Shown one piece after another: positions 12,085 to 26,400 of a DNA stretch of 64,000 nt. Source of the stretch: Panonychus citri (Eukaryota > Arthropoda > Arachnida > Trombidiformes > Tetranychidae); assembly GCF_014898815.1 (NCBI RefSeq), contig NW_026515541.1:1612001-1676000 (forward strand), read 5' to 3'. The translations under genes and the position numbers were made by a program. The notes under the pieces were generated by a model. It did not search any database, had not been told where the DNA came from, and saw only the letters and a program-made list of their open reading frames with translations. Every line of letters starts with the position of its first letter. Within the stretch, counting starts at the first letter, position 1.

Positions 12085-12127
12085 CCAACAGATGGCGTTC
12101 GATAGAAAAACTAGTGACATCTATTGG
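12085..12127. promoter_or_regulatory. Two opposed CTCF-like motifs in the RhoGAP-myosin V gap
   Basis: CCAACAGATGGCGTT (12085-12099, forward) fits the CTCF core consensus CCASYAGRKGGCRSY with two departures. AGTGACATCTATTGG (12113-12127) is its reverse complement form, also with two departures. They point away from each other, 13 bases apart, between the RhoGAP polyadenylation signal and the myosin V start. Function is inferred only. Confidence 0.4.
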
Positions 12128-12247
12128 AAAAGAATGAAACTTTTGACCAACGAAATTAATTTTTCGTTGTAATAATAATATTATTATTCTGTGATTGTAA
12201 TTATTCAAGAATTGATAAGAATTTAATTGTTGAGATTTTTTTCGTTC

Positions 12248-12253
12248 TTTATT
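12248..12253 (-). terminator. Polyadenylation signal of the RhoGAP gene
   Basis: AATAAA on the minus strand about 225 bases after the RhoGAP stop codon. It leaves ~290 bases before the myosin V ATG. Not confirmed by transcript data. Confidence 0.4.
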
Positions 12254-12474
12254 ATTTTTCAAAAAAGTTTGTTATTTGTTGTTATTATTACAAAGAGACC
12301 ATGAGATTTGGATTAACATTTTTGTTTCAATTTTTATATAAATGAGATCAGAATTGATTGAACTTTTTTTTTTCTTATTCTTTATGATTGATTGTTTTTT
12401 TCTCGATTGTTTCTGGAATTATTTTGATTCCGTTTTGTTTTTTGCCTCTTCTACCAATTAGTTGATTATATGAT

Positions 12475-14403
12475 TTAGAACAGGTTATTTTCGTTATTTA
12501 CGTGAACTTCATCTCTATAAAGTGGTATCGGTGTTGGTGGACCAAATATATCGAAACAATTATCGATGAGATATTCAATTACCAGAGTTTGAAGGGAATT
12601 GTCAAATAACATTGAGAAAACATTTCCATCAATATCTCTATTAAATAAATGAGAAAAAAAATTAGAGTTTTAATCAATTCTATGAAATGGAAAACAATTA
12701 GTTTAAAAGTTAATTTACTTCATTCGGAAAAGTGTTGGTGCAAAAACAAGACCAAGATTTTTGGTTGACATTTGATTGAGTTCTTGATTGTTGGCAATGA
12801 ATTTTAAATGGTGCATTAAATAGGCCAAAGTTTCCTTGTGATTTTTGGGCAATTTTTTAACGATCTCTTTAAGATCATTAATTATCTCTGCTCGTTTTTC
12901 TGTACTCTCTTCGGTAGCTCGATGTTTCTTGGCCACATTCATGAACTGTGAATATAAGTCACTGGTGAATATTGGTTCGGGAAGCTATTAAAGGTAAGAG
13001 AAAATTAATGAATTGAGAGGATCTAAAATTAGAACATTTCGAACAACAGTAAAAAGATTTACCATTCGAAAATATTCCTTAAGAACATGACCAATATCGT
13101 TTGGATTTGTATCACTGAAGTCAATCAGGTAAGGACTATTCTCGAGACTTCGGACAAACTTTTGGACTCGAGAGACAACACCGTTAACCCGATAGATACC
13201 TTTAATACTGTAGCCACGTCTTTCGATCTCGTGGCAACATTTGACAACTATGAATGGTACTGGATCCGTTGAGGTGGTTAAATGAACCCCGAAAATGGGG
13301 CTTACCCGTTTTGGAATTGGATTACGAGCACAAAGGATTATCATCGATCGAAGGCATTTATTATGAGAAAAAAGAAGGCACTGTACAGTCGATTGCAAAG
13401 AAGAAGAAGAAAAAACAAATGATAACAATTAACCTTCCAATTAACTTAAATTATCTTATTAACCATCAATCGACAATTAACAAACAAGTTATGCAATAAT
13501 TACTGTCTAATTGCGGATAAAAATAGTTATTTATTTTATCAAAACTTTGATAAGTTTTCTTACTTCAATACCTTTCCCAATCAATTATCTGATTGATTGA
13601 TTGTGATTAGATGATTTGGAAATAGTAACAAAATAAAATACTTTTAAGAAAACACCTTAATTGCTAAATAACAATCAATTAATCATCAAATATTTTCGTT
13701 GGTTATTGAAACTGAATTACAGTTAACATGATGATGGAGGAAAAAAAATCAAACCATAAGCAAAAACAATCAACTTGCAATTGAACAAAGTAATTTATTA
13801 TAATCATAACTGTCAACTTTAATCAAGCAAACTTTCAACAACAATCATTATCAATATTATCATCAACAATTTAAACCTCAATCAGATTTGAGTTGTGACC
13901 CAATCAAATAATAATGATAATTTCTATCACAAAACTAACTCTCAGCTGATGATGAAATAAATCAACTGATTGTTTACCTTTATCAGTTGGCCATCTAATT
14001 TTAGTTTGGTGGTTGACATTGTAATCATAATGTATAACCCAGATGAAACTGTTAATAGAAAATAACATTTTCTCATCGATTATCATCATCATCAAGATGA
14101 ATCATAAATATTTGACCAATCAAATGTTCAAATTGACCCTTAACCTTTTTCGAGTAAATTTCAGGAAATATCTTATATAATCTACCATGAAACTGATGAT
14201 GACGAAGCAATTTATTGATTACAAAGAGATTCAATCGTGGGCTCAATTCAATTTACGATTTTCAACTTGTCTTCGCATCGTTTACGTTTTTTTTCACAAT
14301 CAGAACTTTTTCTTGCCCCAAAATCACGTGACTATTTGTTGATTGTTAGTACAAATAATTTGACATAAATAACAATTCAATCAACGTAAATAGTAATTGG
14401 TTT

Positions 14404-14448
<45 letters not shown>

Positions 14449-17400
14449 TGGGAGCTCATTAGAATCCTTTTGCCTTAATTGTTTCAAATCAAATTATCCT
14501 AATTTTGGCTCAACCTGACTGAGCCTTCAACTAAATTAAGAGTGATAAAAATTGTTTATCGATTAGAAATCAATACATAATCATTTGAATGAAATCCAAA
14601 TGTAGATCATGAAAATTGTTGATTATTGACAATACTAATTGTTTCTGCCTAAAGCAATTTAAGATTGATTTTTTTTTCCATTACGATTTATTTTCTGGTG
14701 CTATTGACAAAATCAACTATTGTGTCAATATGAATTGTCTACATTTAAATGATAGTCAATCAACAAACTGATACAAGAAGAGCCTAAAAATGATTTATCG
14801 TGTTAACTGTCAACAAACAAGTGAACAATTTAAAATCCCCAATTGATTGTCAAGAGTAATCATAATAATAAAATTGTAATTCAATATTGTAAATCCATTA
14901 TAATCTGTTGTGAATCAATTTATTCAAAATTAATTGTTACCAGGGATTAAATCATAAGCCATTATTATTATTAATGAATAGATAATCAAAGAAAATAGAT
15001 TCACATGATGTTGATGATGATGATTAAAAATTACGATAATATAATCATATTATCACCATGATGATTAACAATTTAAACAATATTATTATCAAAGTTATCA
15101 TGTTACCTTTAGGATTGGGTGTAAAAACTGATCACACAAAGTAATCAGCTAATTGTAAACATGATAGATAATGAATGTGAAAGAAATTGATTAAATACTT
15201 GAACAAATCAACAGCAACAATTTAGTTGATTTGTTTATCATTTCAATCTAATTTTGTACGATAACTGAATCAATTTATATGAGAAACTATCGGATAAAAG
15301 TTCATTGAATTGAATTGAATCTGTGATATAAAACTGATGAAATTTTAAGAAAAAAAACTTTTACATAAATAAATTGAATCTTATGTTCAATTGGATTTTA
15401 TAATCAAATTGTTACAGACTAATTATCATGTAAGTTAATTGCAATTAAAGGAAAGTGAAAATCAAATTATCCTACCAGCTAATGAAATAAATGATATAAA
15501 TACAAGAATCCTGATTAATTTTACAATTAGCAAAATTTAGTTTAAACAATTGAATGAGAAATGATCAATTTGTTAAAACTAACGGTTAATTGTAAGGTAC
15601 ACAATTAGATGATAATGATTATCATCAACAGTTTCAATGATTAGTAATCATGATTAGCATGAATAAAGGGATTAACTATTAGATAATTTTTACATATAAA
15701 CTATTGATAACTCCCATGGTGATATTATTATGAAGTTACAGTTAATCCCTCTAATTGATTCAAGTGAAAAAAAAACAATTTACTTTAGTGATTAAGATTA
15801 GATATGATTATTATTATGAATAAATGAATTGGTAACAGTTAAAAGAAACGATTGGTTAATTAAACAACAATTAAGGTCAAAGGCTAGGGTTTTATGTAAT
15901 AACTTGAGGAGGGAAAAAATTGATTATACAATTTAAATTTGTATTGATTAATCATCTGAGATGTGAATTGAATGATTAGATGAACATGATTATTGCTAAG
16001 CAACAAGTTTGTAGATGAAAAATAATTTCAATAAGATGAAATTTTCTGAATAACTTATCATGAACTTTATCACCATGAATTATTTTTGAAACAAACTATT
16101 GAAAATCAATACAAAAGTAAACATCATGTTTTTTTTTCACAATGAAATTTGATTCATTTTAGATAATATCAATTACTATTTAATTTAATTCAGTTCGGTT
16201 GAAAACAAAATTGCCAATCCAATCAGAATTTGTGATTAATTTTTTCACTTCCTAATTGATTGATTAATCTTCAAGCATTATTATCAAATCACAATTGAAC
16301 TAATAACAATGTTTGGAGGATAAAAGTGATTACCAATAAATGGATATTATCATGAAAGGTTGAATGGTCAATAGGTTAAAGAGCAAGCAAGTTGTTACTC
16401 TTTACAACAAATAGATGACCAGTGGTCACTCATTCACTTACCTTTTCACATTTGTAACCTCCTAGATAAATGTAAGTATCACAAGTGCGACATTTTTCAA
16501 AAACGTAACTGAAGATTCGAGTGAAACTGTGAGTCCGAGCGGCTCTTGACCAGCGACGTTTCTTACGATCAGCTGAATGAAAATCGATAAAAAAAGGAAT
16601 AAAATATTCAATTAAAATCTCAGGAAAAAAACTCGCCTAAGAATCAGATAACCATGAATACGGAAATTGTAACAACTGAACAATTTCACCACCACCAGAA
16701 ATGAACAAAACCTTTTCATTATATTGGTTGACATTCAATTAAATCATCACCCTGAACATTATATTGTTTCAATTGATTTTCATGAAAAAAAAGTCTTATT
16801 ATTACTCAGTTTATATCATGAAAGTGAAAACATGATGATACAAAATTCTGAACTTTTCGTTGTATCGAATATGAGTTTAGAACTTTTTTTTTTCCATATC
16901 TATTAATATGTTCTAATACAATTGTCTCGATCAATATTTAACATCCAGATATGAAATTTTCCATGTAATCATGAGGTTTTCACATGATAACATAATGAAT
17001 ATCGGATGACATTTATTTAAATTGGTGAATACGATTGTTGTTATTTTTTTTGTCGTTTGATTTAACCAGAAATTGATTGAAATTGGTTTCACAGTTAATT
17101 GCTATTACCGAATCAGATTAATTACATTTAAAGTATAACATCATTGATTAAGGCTGATAATTGATGAGTTATTCAATCTAATATGCTAATAATTGAAGCG
17201 ACTCTGATCGTGTTAATATTAATGATGATTAGATAATTAATATAATCATACAATTAATGATAATCAATTTTTCATCTCAACTATCGAGCTTCTTGTTATG
17301 AAAACATTGAGATTCCTTTAATCAAGTTGATTATATGTACATGAGGTTTCATGGTGAGGGGATGATGATTAATGATTCTCATAATCAAACTAATGGTAAT

Positions 17401-20400
17401 TTGATTAATATGAAATATCAATTGAAAAGGGAAAATATTGTAAATTGATTAATGATTATTTTCATCTTTGATTTGGTAATTTGCTTTTTTCGTTCAATAT
17501 CAACACTTTTTTTTCCTCTTATTTTTACATTTGTTTTAATATTTACAAAGGAAAAAAAGTTTTTTTTTTCAAATTTGATTCAAGTTCTTACCTCGAACTG
17601 GATGTTCATCTCCTGGTGTGATTGTTATATCACTAAACTCGGAGGGAGTTATCTCACCGGAAAGGGATTCCACACCGGAACTCCTACTGGTACATGAACT
17701 ACTTGATGTTTCAGATTCAAGGTAATAACTTGAGGTTGGTAAGGGAAGTGAAAGTTTCTTTGATTTCTCATTAAATGATCCAGTACGATGAAGACCTAAT
17801 CATGAATGAAACAAATGAACCAAAATTAACATGATAAATTCACATTCTAATTGAAACAATTATCAATTCAATTCAATTCAATGTAACTTCCAAGATCATT
17901 ATCGTTTACAAAAACAACAGAGTGAAAGACAAAGAGATACAAATAACTGTCTATGTATTTTTATCTTATATTAATTTACCATGAAACCAAATTCTGTAAA
18001 TAGGTTAATAGCTCAATATCTGCATCCAATTAACTTTGATTAGTTAATTTGTTTTTTTTTCTTTCACTCGTTCATCTTTTCATTTAATGTAAAAGTTTTA
18101 AACATAATCAAGTTAGTTGATTGTTACACTATTGCGGAAGAGATTCATTTTTTTTGTATCATGTAAATTATCATTATCATGATACTTTGAGCTTAATTTT
18201 CTGAGTCCATTTAATGTTAACCCAGAAAATAACCAATGTCACACCCACAGGTAACCTTAATTTTAATCATCCACTGATTTAGATTGATTTAAGGTAGATG
18301 AGGATAATGATTATGAAGCAATTGATTTACCTTCTCATCTTACACTTATCAAGATGATTTATTGATGATTAGGAGCCTTGATATCATCATCATCATTATC
18401 AATGAACATGAGATGATAATTGATGCTTTTATCATTTAAGACAAAATTATCATCATCAATATCGTAATCAAGGTTTACCTTATTTTCAGGTATTTTTGTT
18501 TTATTATTAGTTTGCTATTCTGATAATTGAGATAGAGATTTGATTGTCTATCAATTGGTAATCATTTGGAGTTTAATTATTTTTGCATCTTTCAAGATTC
18601 CTATTGGACAATTATCTTGAGGCTAATTGTTTTGAAACTTTTTCTATGCTTTTTATCAAACTAATGATGGTATAAAATGACAATAGTAAATAATGACAGT
18701 AATCATTTAATGTTATTTGATGCAGAAAGGGATAAATGTCAATCTTAATCTTCATCTTGTACTCTTTTTTTCCGCATCCTCATCTTGAAGATGCTATTAA
18801 TAAAAAGATAAATCATCAATATCAACAGAAGAAAATTTCTTCTCTCTCTCTCTCTCTTCCATAGTTCATCATTTACTCCTCGTTATGGATCACGTAAGTT
18901 CTGAAGAGTATGCAAAAGGTTTTGCAATGAGATTTAATATGTTTACAGAGATAAAATTACTCTAAAAAATAGAGAAAATTTCAACAAAACAGAATCAATT
19001 CTAATGAGACCTCAGACATTTTTAGAAGTGTAAAATCACCACAAGGACTTAAGTACGAAAAATAGGAATTTGTTTTCGAAATAACTTGTGAATAGAGAAT
19101 CGCAGATTCAAGTACAATAAAGCGGTCGATGCATCGAGTTGAAAGAATTTTTTCGATGCCAAGTTCGACCAGGTCAGTTTTAGCGCTTTTGTATGGACAA
19201 GCATTTAATACGTTGTCATGAAGGTGAAAAGAGATGAACGTTAATGATAAAAAATGGTTACAATTACCATGGACGAAGTTGAATCTCTATTAGGTTTTTT
19301 TATCTCTACTTGTTACAGGAAATTAAGCAAAAATTGAGCTAAATCCTCCAGGAAATTCATTTTTCCAGGCATAATTAGGAAAGGGAGTTGGTAACATGGT
19401 GATGAAAAGAGTGATGATAAATGAATGACATTCATAACAGAGAAAGAGAGTGAAAAAAAAGTTCTGAACAAAACTCAGAACTTTTTTTCCTTTTCGTCAC
19501 CTTTACAGTTACAATTACAATTCCATAACCATACAGGGTTAGATTTTTTTTTGTCTTCTCATTACGATAAAATTAATATGCCTAAAAGGTACATTTCCTT
19601 ATAATACCTTAACCTTTTTCAATTAATAAATTGTTCAGGGTGAAAATCTGATTGCAATGTTGCTTTGTAGTTTAGTAATTGGATTAAGAAGCTAATGTTT
19701 ATTAACTTTCCACCATCATATTGAAATTGGAATGATTAAAAATTGAAACTGATTGATTAAACTGAATTGTCGGATCGACCCTGTCAACGATTGATTGACA
19801 TTCTAATAGTATTGATCGCTATTAATTACCATTAATGACTATTAAATCAGTTTAATATTATATTGGAAAGGTTGATTGTATTTTTATTCATAAGGCTATT
19901 TATCAAATCTACTCGTTTGATTGATTAGTTTAACTCAATTTCAGTGTTTATTTTAGCAATTTACCTTTAACAATTTTCTGTAGCAATCAGTTGATGATAA
20001 TAATGTGATTAGCTGACAAAGTTATTTTTAGATTGATTAGTTTGATTCTCTCACAATCTTGACGATTAACTTGATTAACTCTGTTTCCAATTTTCAATCA
20101 AAGTGAAATGTTATTTAACAGCAATAGGATGAACCCTCAAAGTGACAGATAAACACTTTGCTTTAATGGTGATAATTAAAAGTCCTAAGAATCATTAGCA
20201 TCCTCATCTTCATGGTGGTGATGCTATTGAACAACGAGATAATCAAAGAAACTGAATAATTTGATGAGTATCTACAAAAGGATGATGATGATGATGATGA
20301 TGAGAAATGATGATAATAATTGATATATAAAAATAGAAATTTTCACCAGTCATGATAAAGGGTTGATCCAAATGAATGGTGAGTTATTATTCTGGTGCAT

Positions 20401-23400
20401 AATTATCACAATGGATTCTTGGTAATCGGGTGTTGATTTAAATTTATTTTCCCCTCTTGTTCTGAATTAATGCTGATTAAGTTCTGATGATCAAGCTCAT
20501 GTTTAACATGAAGAGGAAAAATCTTCCATGTAGATGATTCAAAGATGGTTGATATTGATAAGTGGGAGTTGAAATGTCAAATAGACACACAAAAGGATTT
20601 CCATGAATATCATGAGTTCCCTCAGTGAATAATATCACATGCAAATCAATCAGAGTGAAATAGAGAGAGAGAGACAGAGATTTGAATTAATTACAATACA
20701 AAATACAAATAGTGTAACAATCAAGATAAATCAACATGGGACAACTTCAATTGATTCTAATGGCCACCAGAATAACAATACAGAAGTGAAAGCAAACTTT
20801 GTAATCAAATACGATTCCCAATTCACTGATATTACTTGTTTTCAATTCTGATTCTTTCACTTAATCTGATAATTTTTTTCAAACCTTTAACATGTTGTAA
20901 CTTAACCGATAATGATTATCAAATCTAATAATAGTCCTAGAAGATTAAAAAACCTCAATGTAACCAAAGGATTGAGAAGAAGCAAAAAAAAATCGTGTGT
21001 GACCTAATCTAATCTTGGTGAATCTTTTGATTTCGTGATTACCTTTTTTTATCATGATCAAAATCAGTTTATCAAATGATGATGTAGATTATGATGATGA
21101 TGAGGGATGATAACAAAGGTAAAATCATACCTGAAGATGATAAAAAGATTTATCTAAATAACAACATGGTAAATATCATCGAGTTGTTATCCTACGGAGA
21201 AAAGAAACCGATTAACTCAACTATTGATGCAGAAATTAGAGTGGTTTTTATGCAAAAATGATGATAAATAGGAAGATAAAGAGGAAAATGTAAATAGAAG
21301 TGAGAGAGAGAGAGAGAGAGAGAAAGTGAATCCTTTTTTTCTCATCTTCTTAATCATCATCAGAAAAACGATGATGAAATTTAGTATAATAGGTTTACCT
21401 TGAAGAAAACTCATTCCAAGTATCTTTCCATATCATCACGTTATTTTCTTACCTTGACAACTACAGAAAAAGAAATGAAGACGACGAAGAAAGGAAGAGA
21501 ATATAATTCAAGCTCATCTTCATTGAGAATTTTTTTTTTTCCTTCTCTTTCATGGGATGAAAAGATATTCAAATGATTTGATGGTGAAAAATAACAATGA
21601 AAAAGAGGAAATATTAATAGAAATGAGATAAGATTTTGAAAAGAAACAAAAACTTGTGAGTTGGTGAAAGTAAAGTCAACAAGGAAGGTAGATGATGATG
21701 ATGATGCTAAAGGTATGAGATGGTTGAATCAAAATGGATCCATGATGATAATGAAAGAAGATCAAGTTGATAATGATGATGATAATTGGACAAAATGGTA
21801 AAAAAAAAGGATTGATCTACTTATGTGATGATTTACCAACGAGAAAGATATTATTATTATCACGATTTCAACTCATCATCGCAAAGAGATATTGTTATTA
21901 TCACCATGATGTAATAGATGATGAAGATAAAAGTGATTATCATCCCAATAATGATAATGTTATCTTCTTCTTGATGATGGAAGATAAATAAAAATATAAT
22001 TTAGGTTAATCATCCTCTGGTTTTTAGGTAATCAAGATAATCTCTCATCTTCAGTGTGATATATTCCTGGGTTAATCACCATCTTCATGATAATGATCAT
22101 CATGATGATCATCATCTTCATTAAGGATAATCTCACAACGCCCTTTTTTTTGAAAAAACTGTCAGATTAAATTTTCTCAATTAATCCAATTGATACAATG
22201 TAAACAATCAGGAAGAGGTTGAAATCATTCAGGATATTGATTGTCGTTTGCTATACACATTATGATTGTTGATTGTGGTCAGTTAATTACATCAAACTTG
22301 AATGAATTACTATTCAATTGGCGAGAAAAAGGATTTGAAGTTTAATTGTTTTCATTGTTTTCGGGTATCAAGTTAATTTAGTTGAAAGATTCACTCATAA
22401 TTAGTTGATCAGTTTAAATGGTTAAATCTATTATGAGATTGTATTAATAAGTAAAACTTTTTAAAGTATTAATAAATTATGAGAATAGTAAAGTGACTGT
22501 AAACAATTAAGTTCAATAGGGTAATTTTAATTGCTCTTGTTCAATTAATTGTGATATTTAGATAATCAGTTAATCAAATATGACAATAGATTTTAGTTTA
22601 TTCATCATCTTAATATTAACCCTTGAAAGACAATCAAGTTAAACCTCCTAAAGGCTTCATCTATTTTGTCAACCTTTTCATCCTCTCATCATTTGTTAAC
22701 ACTTTTCCTTAATCATCTTCTCATCATCTCCATCATTATCATCATCATTATCATCTACATTTGCCTTAAGGTTTCAACAAGGAACACACATCAACAATGA
22801 AACAGAACATGAATTTGGTTACTTTTATTTATCTATCACTGGTGATAATCATCATCATCATCATCATCATCACCATAAGATGATGATTATGATGAAGATG
22901 ATAAATTCATAACGATGAAAAGAAGAAGGAAAAAAACAGAATAAAGAGATTTTCTTACAGGGTGTGATTATATCATGACGATGAACTTAAACAATAAGTT
23001 AATGATGAAAATTTTCCGAGGTGATGAAAGTTAGTTTTCTGTATATGTTATCAGAATCACGAATAGCTTGATGATCATGATAATCACTGAACATGATAAT
23101 GGGCTCACATACTTGATACTGGCTGATGAATATTCAGAATATGAATTCTCTGATTTGGTTGATGTAAAGCAAGAGTCTTATGTATATATGTAATACTTGC
23201 GAAATATTCAGAAGCTCAGAACTCGAGGCATCATTTTTTGTAAGAAAGAAAAGTTTTCCATTCATTATCAAGATGATTCTAAAAATTTTTTCGTCTTCTT
23301 TTCTCTCATAAAATAATAATAAAAGAAAATTAATTCATGGAAAATTCATGTTTAAATCAATTGTTCTTATGAGAACATGGATTCCTTGGATTTTGTTGAT

Positions 23401-26400
23401 TCAACTGTAACAATCAACTTATTATCTTTTTCCCTATTTAAATTTAGGCTAATGGGTTATACCCAAATGGAAATAAACTGAAATGTCAAAGCTCAATCCA
23501 GGAAGATGAGGATAAACATAAGATGATGTGGATTAAGAATGAAGACATTTTCAAGATCTAAAATAAGGAAACTATTTATCTAACTAACATTCACTTTCAT
23601 TGTAAACTTTATAATCGTCATCATCACCTTTATCCTCATCTGATTTATCATCATAAAATCTTCATACATTTAACCTCTAATAAACTAAATTCAATATGTA
23701 AGAGTGTTAGTTCAGCATCATTACTTTATCATCACCATGATAATAACGTTGGATTGTTCAAGTTTGCCAAGATAAAGAGGTGATAAGGATGATAAACAAA
23801 CAAGAAAATGTGAAAAAAGAAAAGTTCAGTTTAATAATAATAATAACAAGGCGAATCCTGCGATCAACATGATCGCTTTTCTGAGTAAATTTTAAGAAAT
23901 TGAATTCACGACTGTGATCTTTTCTGTCTTTTTATATGGTCGACCGGAAAAACCGTTATTTGAACCTTGAGTTAAACGTAGTAATCAAATCTCTGATTAA
24001 CCCCTCGAAGTTTAATATCCCAGGGCGTGCGGTTGATACAATTAAAAACTTACATTCATCTGATGCTCTTTATTTTCTCTTCCCCTTCCATTGCCCCGTA
24101 CGTCATAATTCACCCCTTCTCTCTCTCCCCCATTTCTCTTTCTTTTCTATCTAATCCTTTTATTAATCTAATTAACATTTTAATTTGGTCAATTTAACGC
24201 CCCTTTTTTTTCATTAATTAATAACTTTTGACCCTGACCACCTATGACATTGGTTCTATTTTTTGCGGGTGTAGATTTTTTAACTCTTTCATTTGGTATT
24301 TTTGTTGTGTCTGTAGGTAGTCTAGTTTTTCCTTAATTTTCATGCGAAAAATCGTGAATCGTAATAATTGTTTGTGATAGATAATCTTGAGTAAATATCA
24401 TGGTACTTGAATTTATTATCATCTAGAGATCTTAGCACAATTTTTTCCTCTTCTTAATCATGTTACAATTTCCTTGAAATTATTACCTGTGTTGTTATTC
24501 ATGAAAGCGATTCTGAATCGTTTTTGGTTTTAGTGACAAATGATCAAAACAATGAACAACAATCATGTGACATATTCAACTAATCATCAGAGGATGAGAT
24601 TGATATGATAACTTTGAGCTGCTAAATGAGATTCCGAAGATAATTTGACGATTGATCTCATTTCAAGACCGGTAAAATGGCCTCGTTCTCGTTCTCGTAC
24701 GCTGACACAATCAACTTTGAACGATTCTGTCTTGGTAAGTTTGAGATAATCCTATGGTAGAGTCCATTCAATTTGATTATCATGCACAGTGAACTTTCAT
24801 ATTATCCCAATAAAATTTTGCTTTTTCTTTTTGATTAAACTTCTTTCAGACCTTATACGATAATTCAAAGCTAGTCAATTGATTGACCAAAGAAAACAAC
24901 TTGAAATACCTATTGAGCTTATATTAATACATAAATCTTGCTATATGACAAGCTATCCTTACAACAGAACTGCGAAATGATCTAAAGACTTTTAGAACTT
25001 AAAACTCACCTTTCATTTATCCAAGTTTCGTTGTTTCAATTATAAGGACCAAACTAAGAAAAAAACGAGGGCATTCACATGAATTTTAAAATATTCATCA
25101 AAACTAGTAAGCATTTCAAATTTGCTCTACTTATTCTTGAATGGCTTCAAGTTGACAGAAATCATTATCATCGTTATATTGATTGAGATATGCAAATCAT
25201 CAGTAGAATTGGAAATTGCTGCATAACTTGCTTGATATATGAAAACCAGTAGAACGCTAATTATGATCAAACGTTTCACACGAAGATAAACAAAAATGTA
25301 CAATCGGAGATTTGCAAAACTATCAAGATCAATCGTAAGTGAACTTCGATTAATATATCCAAATTTGATGCATTAGTCGAGCGTTGAATTCAAGACTTTC
25401 TGATGAAGTGTTTTTCGCTACACTCTGAGACAAATCGTTTTGGAAAATCTGAATCCCCACGAGAAGATAATAATAGATAATCTAATCGAAGGTTTTGTGC
25501 AAAATGATCTTCTACCTGGTTATGATCGATAAATCTTTGAGCTTTTCTTATATTTTCTTAGATGAAGAAATAAAGAAAAAAATTGATTTGGTTTGATAAT
25601 CTTTCCACTATGTTAACAGTGGATAAAAGATGACGATGGAAATAATAATAAAAAAGTTCTGCTAATGAGGATGATAAAGAAAGAGAGAAAAGAAAGAAAA
25701 AAAGATTATAATGAAGATAATTCTTCATCATTATCAGGGTAACCACATAGATATTACGAAATGTTTATTCAACTGTGAACAGATTATCGTTCAGTTCAAT
25801 TATTTATCTTGAGAACTTTTTTATTCTAACTTTCTTCTTCCTGGATTTTCAGAGAGGTGAGTGGGAGGTTGGAATTAAATATAAAAAAGGTAATCTGGGA
25901 TAAAGATGCTGAGCTTTCATCTCAAACATATTACCAATAGACTGCAATGTTCAGCATCTCACATTTTCTCATCTTGGATGATGAATTTTGTACCTGTTTT
26001 GGTGTTTCCATCTTCATTCCCTTGCCTAATCATTATCTACATCCTCATCCTTTGTAAAAGGTGAGATTTGTCTCTGGGCCTGTATAATAGTGACAATTAA
26101 AGTTTCTTACCTCATCTCGATTAACCAACAGTTTAGCAGCTTTGATTTACACCGAGATTTGTATCAAGATGAACCCAAAAGGTAACGGTAAATTAAGATT
26201 AATTGGTTTCAAGTTAAAGGTTATTTCTTGATTAAAAGTAACATTGGATTGGGTTAAATTGAAGTTGACATCACCATCATCATCTTGAAAGTGAAAATAA
26301 AGAGACAACAATCAACTCTAACCATTAAGAATCAGGGATTGATCAAGAATAAAATTGGAAATGCTGAATATCACCAATCTCTTAAGGTTATTATTACATG

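Noticed and set aside
12002..12262. 86-codon minus-strand frame between RhoGAP and myosin V
   Set aside because: Asn/Lys/Ile-rich composition typical of AT-rich noncoding DNA; it overlaps the RhoGAP 3' end and myosin V promoter.
23936..24154. 72-codon plus-strand frame in the RhoGAP intron
   Set aside because: No motif, ends in low-complexity Ser/Phe/Leu, and no splice or context support.
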